Of a stretch of 64,000 nucleotides of DNA, positions 54,556-62,385 are shown piece by piece. The position numbers and the translations under genes were made by a program. The DNA lies in assembly GCA_900478215.1 (NCBI GenBank), contig LS483478.1, positions 2,728,001 to 2,792,000 of the forward strand, in the 5' to 3' direction. The stretch comes from Salmonella enterica subsp. houtenae serovar Houten. Its GTDB lineage: Bacteria > Pseudomonadota > Gammaproteobacteria > Enterobacterales > Enterobacteriaceae. The notes below the pieces were generated by a model. That model searched no databases and had not been told where the DNA came from. It worked only from the letters and a program-made list of their open reading frames with translations. How positions within the stretch are numbered: position 1 is the first letter of the stretch; every line of letters starts with the position of its first letter.

Positions 54556-54996
54556 ATGCATGATTCATTAACCATCGCATTGTTGCAGGCGCGCGAAGCG
54601 GCAATGGCCTATTTCCGTCCCATCGTTAAAAGCCACAATCTGACTGACCAGCAATGGCGCATTGTGCGAATACTGGCCGATAGCCCATCCATGGATTTTC
54701 ACGATCTGGCCTTTCGTACCTGCATTTTGCGTCCAAGTCTGACCGGAATATTGACGCGCATGGAGCGAGACGGGCTGGTATTGCGACTCAAGCCGGTTAA
54801 CGATCAGCGTAAGTTATATGTCATGTTGACGGAGCAGGGACAAACGTTGTACGCCCGTGCCCGGGCGCAAGTAGAAGAGGCTTATCGAAAAATTGAGGCG
54901 GATTTCACGCCCGAAAAAACGCAGCAATTGATGCTGCTGCTGGACGATCTTATTGCCCTGGGACGCCAGCATCCTGATAGCGAAGAGGAAGCATAG
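54556..54996 (+). CDS. hpaR: MarR-family repressor HpaR
   Basis: A 146-residue MarR regulator with a winged helix (DFHDLAFRTCILRPSLTGILTRMERDGLVLR, then NDQRKLYVMLTEQG). It matches HpaR/HpcR, which represses the homoprotocatechuate operon until its aromatic substrates bind. It is divergent from hpaG and upstream of hpaB on the same strand. Confidence 0.94.
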   Translation: MHDSLTIALLQAREAAMAYFRPIVKSHNLTDQQWRIVRILADSPSMDFHDLAFRTCILRPSLTGILTRMERDGLVLRLKPVNDQRKLYVMLTEQGQTLYARARAQVEEAYRKIEADFTPEKTQQLMLLLDDLIALGRQHPDSEEEA

Positions 54997-55213
54997 CATT
55001 CTTACCTTCCCACGCCGCCGACACGGGAATTCCCTCCCGTTTACAACGTTGACGGCGATCGCATTTTACGCTTCTTCTTCGATGTTCATCTGAAAAGTAC
55101 CCACCGTTGTCCTGAAAGTCTCTTCACAGTTTACGCTTCAGTCTATTCAATTAAACAACAAATAATAAACATATTTTTAACAAAACATTCCGATTAACGA
55201 GGAAGAGGCCGCA

Positions 55214-56776
55214 ATGAAACCTGAAGATTTTCGTACTGATGACAAGCGTCCGTTAACTGGCGAAGAGTATTTAAAAAGCCTGCAGGACGGGCGGGAAATT
55301 TATATTTACGGCGAGCGCGTTAAAGATGTCACGACACACCCGGCATTTCGCAATGCCGCAGCCTCTGTTGCACAACTGTATGACGCATTACATAAACCGG
55401 CGATGCAAGATACCCTGTGCTGGAATACCGATACCGGCAGCGGCGGCTATACGCATAAATTTTTCCGCGTGGCGAAAAGCGCAGACGATCTGCGTCAACA
55501 GCGTGATGCTATCGCCGAATGGTCACGCCTGAGTTACGGCTGGATGGGACGCACACCGGATTACAAAGCCGCCTTTGGCTGTGCTCTGGGCGCCAACCCA
55601 GCCTTCTACGGCCAGTTTGAACAGAACGCCCGCAACTGGTATACCCGTATTCAGGAGACCGGCCTGTACTTTAACCATGCTATTGTCAACCCGCCCATCG
55701 ACCGTCATAAACCTGCCGACGAAGTGAAAGACGTTTATATCAAGCTGGAAAAAGAGACGGACGCCGGGATCATTGTCAGCGGGGCGAAAGTCGTCGCCAC
55801 TAACTCCGCCCTGACTCACTACAACATGATTGGTTTCGGCTCAGCCCAGGTGATGGGCGAAAATCCGGATTTTGCCCTGATGTTTGTCGCGCCAATGGAT
55901 GCCGAAGGTGTAAAACTCATTTCGCGCGCCTCGTATGAAATGGTCGCGGGCGCGACGGGTTCGCCGTTTGATTATCCTCTCTCCAGCCGTTTTGATGAAA
56001 ACGATGCCATTCTGGTGATGGACAACGTGCTGATTCCGTGGGAAAACGTATTAATCTACCGTGACTTCGATCGTTGCCGTCGCTGGACAATGGAAGGCGG
56101 CTTTGCCCGTATGTATCCACTGCAAGCCTGTGTTCGTCTGGCGGTTAAACTTGATTTCATTACCGCGCTGCTGAAAAAATCGCTCGAATGTACGGGCACC
56201 GTAGAGTTCCGGGGCGTGCAGGCCGATCTCGGCGAAGTGGTGGCCTGGCGTAATATGTTCTGGGCATTGAGCGACTCCATGTGTTCTGAAGCGACCCCGT
56301 GGGTAAACGGCGCCTGGCTACCGGATCATGCCGCGCTGCAAACCTATCGTGTGATGGCCCCAATGGCCTATGCGAAAATTAAAAATATTATTGAACGTAA
56401 CGTTACCAGCGGCCTGATTTATCTGCCTTCCAGCGCCCGCGATCTGAATAACCCGCAAATCGACCAGTACCTGGCGAAATACGTACGCGGCTCTAACGGG
56501 ATGGACCATGTTGAGCGCATCAAAATTCTTAAATTGATGTGGGATGCCATCGGCAGCGAGTTCGGCGGTCGCCATGAGCTGTACGAGATTAACTACTCGG
56601 GCAGCCAGGATGAGATTCGTCTGCAGTGCCTGCGTCAGGCCCAGAGCTCCGGCAATATGGATAAGATGATGGCGATGGTCGATCGCTGCCTCTCCGAATA
56701 CGATCAGAATGGCTGGACGGTTTCGCATTTGCACAATAACGACGACATCAATCAACTGGATAAGCTGCTGAAATAA
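55214..56776 (+). CDS. hpaB: 4-hydroxyphenylacetate 3-monooxygenase, oxygenase component HpaB
   Basis: A 520-residue FADH2-dependent oxygenase. It matches HpaB throughout (GRTPDYKAAFGCALGANP, VVATNSALTHYNMIGFG, SGLIYLPSSARDL). It hydroxylates 4-hydroxyphenylacetate to homoprotocatechuate, using reduced flavin from HpaC. GAGGAAGAGG precedes the ATG. It is 217 bp from hpaR, so it may have its own HpaA-activated promoter. Confidence 0.96.
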   Translation: MKPEDFRTDDKRPLTGEEYLKSLQDGREIYIYGERVKDVTTHPAFRNAAASVAQLYDALHKPAMQDTLCWNTDTGSGGYTHKFFRVAKSADDLRQQRDAIAEWSRLSYGWMGRTPDYKAAFGCALGANPAFYGQFEQNARNWYTRIQETGLYFNHAIVNPPIDRHKPADEVKDVYIKLEKETDAGIIVSGAKVVATNSALTHYNMIGFGSAQVMGENPDFALMFVAPMDAEGVKLISRASYEMVAGATGSPFDYPLSSRFDENDAILVMDNVLIPWENVLIYRDFDRCRRWTMEGGFARMYPLQACVRLAVKLDFITALLKKSLECTGTVEFRGVQADLGEVVAWRNMFWALSDSMCSEATPWVNGAWLPDHAALQTYRVMAPMAYAKIKNIIERNVTSGLIYLPSSARDLNNPQIDQYLAKYVRGSNGMDHVERIKILKLMWDAIGSEFGGRHELYEINYSGSQDEIRLQCLRQAQSSGNMDKMMAMVDRCLSEYDQNGWTVSHLHNNDDINQLDKLLK

Positions 56777-56793
56777 CGCGGCAGGAGGTTCTC

Positions 56794-57306
56794 ATGCAAG
56801 TAGATGAACAACGTCTGCGTTTTCGCGATGCGATGGCGAGTCTGGCGGCAGCGGTCAACATTGTAACTACTGCGGGTCACGCTGGACGCTGCGGCATCAC
56901 CGCAACAGCGGTATGCTCCGTTACCGATACGCCGCCCTCCGTGATGGTATGTATTAATGCCAATAGCGCCATGAACCCCGTTTTTCAGGGCAACGGCAGG
57001 CTGTGTATTAATGTCCTTAACCATGAGCAGGAGCTGATGGCGCGCCACTTTGCCGGTATGACGGGGATGGCGATGGAGGAGCGTTTTCACCAACCATGTT
57101 GGCAAAACGGGCCGCTGGGCCAGCCGGTACTTAACGGCGCGCTGGCCGGTCTCGAAGGTGAAATCAGCGATGTACAAACCATCGGCACGCATCTGGTGTA
57201 TCTGGTGGCAATCAAAAATATTATCCTTAGCCAGGATGGACATGGTCTGATTTATTTCAAACGTCGTTTTCATCCGGTAAGACTTGAAATAGAAGCGCCA
57301 GTTTAA
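56794..57306 (+). CDS. hpaC: Flavin reductase HpaC
   Basis: A 170-residue NADH:flavin oxidoreductase of the short-chain flavin reductase family (SLAAAVNIVTTAGHAG, GITATAVCSVTDTPPSVMVCIN). It supplies FADH2 to HpaB. AGGAGG is six bases before the ATG, 17 bp after hpaB. Confidence 0.95.
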   Translation: MQVDEQRLRFRDAMASLAAAVNIVTTAGHAGRCGITATAVCSVTDTPPSVMVCINANSAMNPVFQGNGRLCINVLNHEQELMARHFAGMTGMAMEERFHQPCWQNGPLGQPVLNGALAGLEGEISDVQTIGTHLVYLVAIKNIILSQDGHGLIYFKRRFHPVRLEIEAPV

Positions 57307-57318
57307 TCACTACTCATG

Positions 57319-57348
57319 CCCACAAGCGGGATAATCACCGCTTGTGGG
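57319..57348 (+). terminator. Hairpin after hpaC
   Basis: A perfect 11-bp stem (CCCACAAGCGG / CCGCTTGTGGG) with an 8-base loop; no T tract, so it may rather protect the 3' end or act as a weak terminator. Confidence 0.6.
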
Positions 57349-57433
57349 AAAGGGATAGATACGCTGAAGAGTTTTATTCCCGCCGCGATGTCTGTCTGCT
57401 CGCCATAAATCGCGGCGTTTAATAAAATATAAA

Positions 57434-57844
57434 TTAGCTCCCGCGATAGGTTGAATAACCATACTGACTTAATAGCAGCGGCACATGATAGTGCTCATTC
57501 GTTTTGCTGATATGAAACTCGACGGGAATCTCCGGGAAAAACGTGTCCAGCTTTTTACTTTCAAAATAGTGGCCGGTTTTAAAAATAACACGGTAATCAC
57601 CCGGCGCGGCAGGTTTTTCGGGCCACAGTGCTTTAATACGGCCATCCTGGTCGGTATGCCCGGTGTTTAATTGCGCCCATCCATTATCCTTTTTCTGCTC
57701 CAGTACGACTTCCACCCCGGGCGCTGGTTTGCCTGTTTGCTGATCGAGAATATGTACGCTGAGGATATTGTTTCCAGCGGCCAGAGCCGTTGCCGGGGCT
57801 GCAACAATAGACGCGATCACACTAGCCAGTATATATCGTTTCAT
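57434..57844 (-). CDS. hiuH: Periplasmic 5-hydroxyisourate hydrolase HiuH (transthyretin-like)
   Basis: A 136-residue transthyretin-related protein. A signal peptide ending ALAA is followed by ILSVHILDQQTGKPAPGVEV, and the C-terminal tetrapeptide YRGS that marks enzymatic family members. It hydrolyses 5-hydroxyisourate from urate oxidation. It is divergent from hprR, as in E. coli, where HprRS controls it. Confidence 0.93.
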   Translation of the reverse strand: MKRYILASVIASIVAAPATALAAGNNILSVHILDQQTGKPAPGVEVVLEQKKDNGWAQLNTGHTDQDGRIKALWPEKPAAPGDYRVIFKTGHYFESKKLDTFFPEIPVEFHISKTNEHYHVPLLLSQYGYSTYRGS

Positions 57845-57912
57845 GGTTTACTCCTGTACGGTATTGATGCAGAAAAATATATACGACGTCTCCAGGATTA
57901 ACCTTACACAGA

Positions 57913-57930
57913 CATTACAATTATGTCATC
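57913..57930 (+). promoter_or_regulatory. Candidate HprR/CusR-type box
   Basis: CATTACA-ATTA-TGTCATC lies between hiuH and hprR. It resembles the E. coli box CATTACA-N4-TGTAATG as I remember it, with mismatches in the second half-site. Confidence 0.5.
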
Positions 57931-57979
57931 CTGGCGGGGATTTACGGACTCGCTACAAAGCCTATGGCATACTGCGCTG

Positions 57980-58660
57980 ATGAAGATTTTATTGATTGAA
58001 GATAATCAGAAAACCATTGAGTGGGTACGTCAGGGCCTCACTGAAGCAGGCTATGTGGTTGATTATGCCTGTGATGGGCGAGACGGGTTGCACCTGGCCC
58101 TTCAGGAACATTATTCATTGATTATTCTTGACATTATGCTACCAGGGCTTGATGGATGGCAGGTTTTACGCGCGTTACGCACTGCGCATCAGCCCCCTGT
58201 TATTTGCCTGACGGCACGCGACTCGGTTGAGGATCGCGTCAAAGGTCTGGAGGCAGGCGCTAATGATTACCTTGTTAAGCCTTTTTCCTTCGCCGAACTG
58301 CTGGCCAGGGTGAGAGCTCAACTCAGACAGCACGTCCCCGTCTTTACCCGGCTGACGATCCATGGCCTGGACATGGATGCCACAAAGCAATCGGTATCTC
58401 GAAATGGGATACCGATTTCTCTGACCCGCAAAGAATTCCTGCTCCTCTGGTTACTGGCGTCCCGGGCAGGAGAAATCGTGCCCCGAACCGCGATCGCCAG
58501 CGAAGTATGGGGGATCAATTTTGATAGTGAAACGAATACCGTTGATGTCGCGATTCGTCGACTTCGCGCCAAAGTCGACGATCCTTTTGAAAAGAAACTC
58601 ATTATGACCGTCCGGGGGATGGGTTATCGATTACAGGCGGAAGCGACGCTGAATGGTTAA
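57980..58660 (+). CDS. hprR: OmpR-family response regulator HprR (YedW/CopR)
   Basis: A 226-residue regulator. The receiver domain has the phospho-acceptor Asp51 (IILDIMLPGLDGWQ), Thr and Lys switch residues (CLTARD, YLVKPFS), and a C-terminal winged helix (TVDVAIRRLRAKVDDPFE). It matches E. coli YedW/HprR, which responds to hydrogen peroxide, HOCl and copper; in Typhimurium annotations it is called CopR. The start at 57980 (MKILLIEDNQ) is family-typical. It overlaps hprS by 8 bp. Confidence 0.92.
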   Translation: MKILLIEDNQKTIEWVRQGLTEAGYVVDYACDGRDGLHLALQEHYSLIILDIMLPGLDGWQVLRALRTAHQPPVICLTARDSVEDRVKGLEAGANDYLVKPFSFAELLARVRAQLRQHVPVFTRLTIHGLDMDATKQSVSRNGIPISLTRKEFLLLWLLASRAGEIVPRTAIASEVWGINFDSETNTVDVAIRRLRAKVDDPFEKKLIMTVRGMGYRLQAEATLNG

Positions 58661-60011
58661 GCTATCAATGACGCTGCGTCTGACAATTTCTTTTATCGCC
58701 ATACTTATCCTCGCCTGTACTGGCATTAGCTGGACGCTCTATAACGCGCTGAACAAAGAATTAACATATCGCGATGATATGACGCTAATAAACCGGGCGG
58801 CGCAAATGCAGCAACTGTTACTGGATGGCGCCAGACCGGAAAATCTACCGCTCTATTTTAATCGGATGGTGGATACGAAGCAGGATATCCTGTTGATTCA
58901 TTCACCAACAGGCCACAGTATTGCGATTAATCATAGCGGCATCCCTGACGAACGCTTTAACACGATTCCGGTCGCTAAAAACTTAACCCGAGCAAACTTA
59001 TTTCGCCAGACGGTACAAGGAACGGAGCTGACCACGGTTCGGGTAATCGCCAGAAGCGGCGACACCGCGCAGACCCTTACCATTGCCAGGCTGGCGACGG
59101 AAAGGCGACAAATGCTGGAGCAATATCGTCATAACAGTTTGCTGATGAGTCTTATCGCGATCCTCGCCTGTTCGGCGCTCAGTCCGTTAGTTATCAGAAA
59201 CGGGTTACAGGCCATTAGGTCGCTAAGCCAGCTCACCGCAGCGACAGATAGCGGCACACTTCGTCAGCCGCTGGCAGAACAGGCATTACCCGCCGAGCTC
59301 AGACCGCTAGGGCAAGCGCTAAATACCATGCGCCAGAAGCTTTCCGACGATTTTGAACGCCTGAACCAATTTGCTGACGATCTGGCGCACGAGTTGCGCA
59401 CGCCGGTCAATATTCTGCTGGGGAAAAATCAGGTGATGCTGAGTCAGGAACGCAGCACCGAAGAGTATCAACAAGCCCTTGTCGATAATATTGAAGAGCT
59501 GGAGGGACTGTCGCGACTGACAGAAAATATTCTCTTTCTGGCGCGCGCGGAGCACCAGAATATAGCGGTAAAAAAACAGCCTGTTTCGCTAAATGCGCTG
59601 ATCGAAAATATGCTCGATTATCTTAGTCCTCTCGCCGAGGAGAAGCGCATCCGCTTTATAAATCAATGTCAGGGGACGGTATGGGCTGATAAAATGTTAT
59701 TGCAAAGAGTGCTCTCAAACCTGTTGACTAATGCCATCCGTTATTCTGATGAAAATACCGTGATACGTATTGAAAGCGCTTATGATAATAACGTTGCAGA
59801 AATTCAGGTCGCTAATCCAGGAAGCCGCCCCGCCGATCCGGAAAAACTCTTCAGGCGTTTTTGGCGAGGAGATAATGCCCGCCACACTACCGGTTTTGGT
59901 CTGGGGCTATCGCTGGTTGACGCTATTGCAATGTTGCACGGCGGTTCGGCGTCTTACCGCTATGCCAATGAACACAACATCTTTTCGGTTCGTCTGCCTG
60001 ATAACCGTTGA
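58653..60011 (+). CDS. hprS: Sensor histidine kinase HprS (YedV/CopS)
   Basis: A 452-residue inner-membrane kinase with two membrane segments (about 7-29 and 163-181), a periplasmic sensor loop, HAMP, the H box FADDLAHELRTP with His246, and an ATPase domain (NLLTNAIRYS, FGLGLSLVDAIAMLHGG). It phosphorylates HprR. It overlaps hprR by 8 bp. The E. coli counterpart is YedV. Confidence 0.93.
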   Translation: MVKLSMTLRLTISFIAILILACTGISWTLYNALNKELTYRDDMTLINRAAQMQQLLLDGARPENLPLYFNRMVDTKQDILLIHSPTGHSIAINHSGIPDERFNTIPVAKNLTRANLFRQTVQGTELTTVRVIARSGDTAQTLTIARLATERRQMLEQYRHNSLLMSLIAILACSALSPLVIRNGLQAIRSLSQLTAATDSGTLRQPLAEQALPAELRPLGQALNTMRQKLSDDFERLNQFADDLAHELRTPVNILLGKNQVMLSQERSTEEYQQALVDNIEELEGLSRLTENILFLARAEHQNIAVKKQPVSLNALIENMLDYLSPLAEEKRIRFINQCQGTVWADKMLLQRVLSNLLTNAIRYSDENTVIRIESAYDNNVAEIQVANPGSRPADPEKLFRRFWRGDNARHTTGFGLGLSLVDAIAMLHGGSASYRYANEHNIFSVRLPDNR

Positions 60012-60191
60012 TAGCTGACGTCAGTATAGTCTGTATTTCCCTTCCCCTGCCACAGAGTGGTTGCTATCAATACAGCCTCAATAAAGAGAAGATAAGAGAT
60101 GTCGGCAAAGAATATTGCCGACTCGATCACTTTCTCGGTTTCCAATCCAGGGTCAATTTATCCCATAACGCGTTATTCAGTGGGAGGCTTT

Positions 60192-61661
60192 ATGAGAAGG
60201 TACGTTGCATCCGCCGTTACGCTGCTGGGTATGGGGAAAGTCCTTGCCTGCACTACCCTTTTGGTAGGCAATCAGGCTTCGGCGGACGGTTCCTTTATTA
60301 TTGCGCGTAATGAAGATGGCTCAGCGAACAATGCGAAGCATATGGTTATTCACCCCATCTCGTTTCATCAACAAGGCGAGTATAGAGCACACCGAAACAA
60401 CTTTAGCTGGCCGCTTCCGGAAACAGCGATGCGCTATACGGCGATTCATGACTTTGATACTAACGATAACGCCATGGGTGAAGCAGGTTTTAACTCGGCG
60501 GGCGTCGGAATGAGCGCAACGGAAACCATTTATAACGGCAAAGCGGCGCTGGCTGCCGATCCTTACGTGGCAAAAACGGGAATTACTGAAGACGCCATTG
60601 AGTCCGTGATCCTGCCAGTAGCGCAATCGGCGCGTCAGGGCGCCAAATTACTGGGCGACATTATTGAACAAAAAGGCGCAGGCGAAGGTTTCGGCGTCGC
60701 TTTTATTGATACTAAAGAGATATGGTATCTCGAGACGGGAAGTGGTCATCAATGGCTGGCGGTACGACTGCCGGCAGATAAATATTTCGTTTCCGCAAAT
60801 CAGGGACGTTTACGCCGTTACGATCCGGATGATAAAGCGAATTATATGGCGTCGCCAACGTTAATAAGCTTTGCGAAAAAGCAGGGGCTATATGATCCAG
60901 CCCACGGCGAATTCGACTTCCATCAAGCCTATTCGCAGGATAGCAAAATTGATATCAATTATAATTATCCGCGCGTCTGGACCCTACAACACCAGTTTAA
61001 TCCGCATCTGGATACTGTCGTTAGCGAAGGTGAAACCTTTCCCGTTTTTTTAACGCCAATGACGAAAATCAACGTAGCGGCAGTAAAAAACGCGTTACGC
61101 AACCACTATCAAGGAACGTCGCACGACCCTTATGCCAGTCATCATCCACAAGAACCATGGCGACCCATATCTGTTTTTCGTACCCAGGAGTCGCATATCT
61201 TGCAGGTCAGACCTGGATTACCGCAGGCCATCGGTGAAGTTGAATATGTCGCCTATGGAATGCCATCTCTTAGCGTCTATCTCCCCTATTATCAGGGAAT
61301 GCGTCACTATCAGCCGGGAGATGATAAAGGCACCGATCAGGCGAGCAACGACTCTACCTACTGGACATTCCGCACGCTGCAAACGTTGGTTATGCAGGAC
61401 TACAATACTTTTGCGCCAGATGTGCAACGCGCCTGGAAGGCATTTGAACAGCAAACAGTTGAGCAGCAGCATAAGATGGAGCAGGCATATCTGAGATTGT
61501 ATGCGTCGCATCCGCAAAAAGCACAACGCTTACTGCAACAGTTTGAAGATAAAACGATGCAAAATGCGCAAACTCTCGCCCATCGCCTGACAAATAATAT
61601 TATTACAAAGATGACCTATAATACAGATATGAAATATCACTTTTCAGGTACGCAACCATAA
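60192..61661 (+). CDS. pipD: SPI-5 effector/dipeptidase PipD
   Basis: A 489-residue peptidase family C69 (dipeptidase A-like) Ntn hydrolase. Cys20 (KVLACTTLLVG) would be the N-terminal nucleophile after removal of the leader. Conserved blocks FIIARNEDGS and NSAGVGMSATET follow. PipD is co-regulated with SPI-2 in Salmonella and contributes to enteropathogenesis; whether it is secreted is known only in part. The ATG at 60192 has a perfect GGGAGG upstream; the longer frame has none. Confidence 0.93.
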   Translation: MRRYVASAVTLLGMGKVLACTTLLVGNQASADGSFIIARNEDGSANNAKHMVIHPISFHQQGEYRAHRNNFSWPLPETAMRYTAIHDFDTNDNAMGEAGFNSAGVGMSATETIYNGKAALAADPYVAKTGITEDAIESVILPVAQSARQGAKLLGDIIEQKGAGEGFGVAFIDTKEIWYLETGSGHQWLAVRLPADKYFVSANQGRLRRYDPDDKANYMASPTLISFAKKQGLYDPAHGEFDFHQAYSQDSKIDINYNYPRVWTLQHQFNPHLDTVVSEGETFPVFLTPMTKINVAAVKNALRNHYQGTSHDPYASHHPQEPWRPISVFRTQESHILQVRPGLPQAIGEVEYVAYGMPSLSVYLPYYQGMRHYQPGDDKGTDQASNDSTYWTFRTLQTLVMQDYNTFAPDVQRAWKAFEQQTVEQQHKMEQAYLRLYASHPQKAQRLLQQFEDKTMQNAQTLAHRLTNNIITKMTYNTDMKYHFSGTQP

Positions 61662-61664
61662 AAT

Positions 61665-61892
61665 TTATCGATAATCCATTAACCACTCATAAACAATAAG
61701 ATAAAGTGGTATTAAAATTAGCCAAATATAAAATAAAATAATTATTAATGATTCATAAAGAGGATAGCTTATTACACTCCAGGCAAATATCAGCAAAGAG
61801 ACAAAAGCGGTAAAAAACCAAGAGGTATATACGCACGTTCTTCTTTTCAAAATGACCGCCCCCTCTCGCATAAGACGATGACTACAGTTCAT
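61665..61892 (-). CDS. Small membrane protein between pipD and sopB
   Basis: A 75-residue protein with two hydrophobic segments (about 23-43 and 48-70), AT-rich. It corresponds in position to Typhimurium STM1093; the function is unknown. Its ATG lies inside the 3' end of the preceding small gene (11-bp overlap), which implies coupled translation. Its stop lies close to the end of the convergent pipD. Confidence 0.65.
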   Translation of the reverse strand: MNCSHRLMREGAVILKRRTCVYTSWFFTAFVSLLIFAWSVISYPLYESLIIILFYIWLILIPLYLIVYEWLMDYR

Positions 61893-62052
61893 GTCCCGTA
61901 TTACATAACTTCTCCCGACAGGCCTCTTTTACCCATGCTGAAAAATTTCGCGTCTTCTCAGATTTCAACGCGAATTCTATCTGTTCAAGCATGGAATAGG
62001 AAAAACGAATATTCTTCGTAACGGTCTTACTTGTCCGGGGCTTTGCTGGCAT
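61882..62052 (-). CDS. orfX: Small YlcI/YnfO-type protein (orfX)
   Basis: A 56-residue basic protein (MPAKPRTSKTVTKNI, RFSYSMLEQIEFALKS, NFSAWVKEACREKL). The pattern is that of the YlcI/YnfO (DUF3950) family of small, ribbon-helix-helix-like proteins usually found near prophages and islands. The ATG at 62052 has AGG seven bases upstream; one at 62058 is too close to it. The position matches SPI-5 orfX (STM1092). The function is unknown; DNA binding is only suggested by the fold pattern. Confidence 0.75.
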   Translation of the reverse strand: MPAKPRTSKTVTKNIRFSYSMLEQIEFALKSEKTRNFSAWVKEACREKLCNTGHEL

Positions 62053-62385
62053 ACACATACCTGTAGAACATTTGATGTAACGCCGTTACTTTACGCAGGA
62101 GTAAATCAGTGAATTTGATCTGAGTCAAAAAAGTGAGTTTTCAATAAAAATTGTGCCATAAATTGTGAAGTTTGTAGAGGTTATGAGCATCTGATGTGCC
62201 CCGCCTTCCCATTATCACCGCTATATATGGGCGTCACGACGCCCTCCAGCCTGAACAGAAGCGCCTCTCCATTTAAAAAGGACGTTTTTTTAAAGTTTGT
62301 GGCGAAAAAAAATCACATCCTTGTTAAGGGTTCGTTAAACCTGTCGTATGTTCCCACTACATCATTCAGGGATATTATAAACACT
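62053..62385. promoter_or_regulatory. sopB upstream region
   Basis: 333 bp between divergent orfX and sopB. It should hold the sopB promoter, which in Typhimurium is under SPI-1 control (InvF/SicA) and also HilD/SirA influence. Boxes could not be placed with confidence; no gene is seen. Confidence 0.5.
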
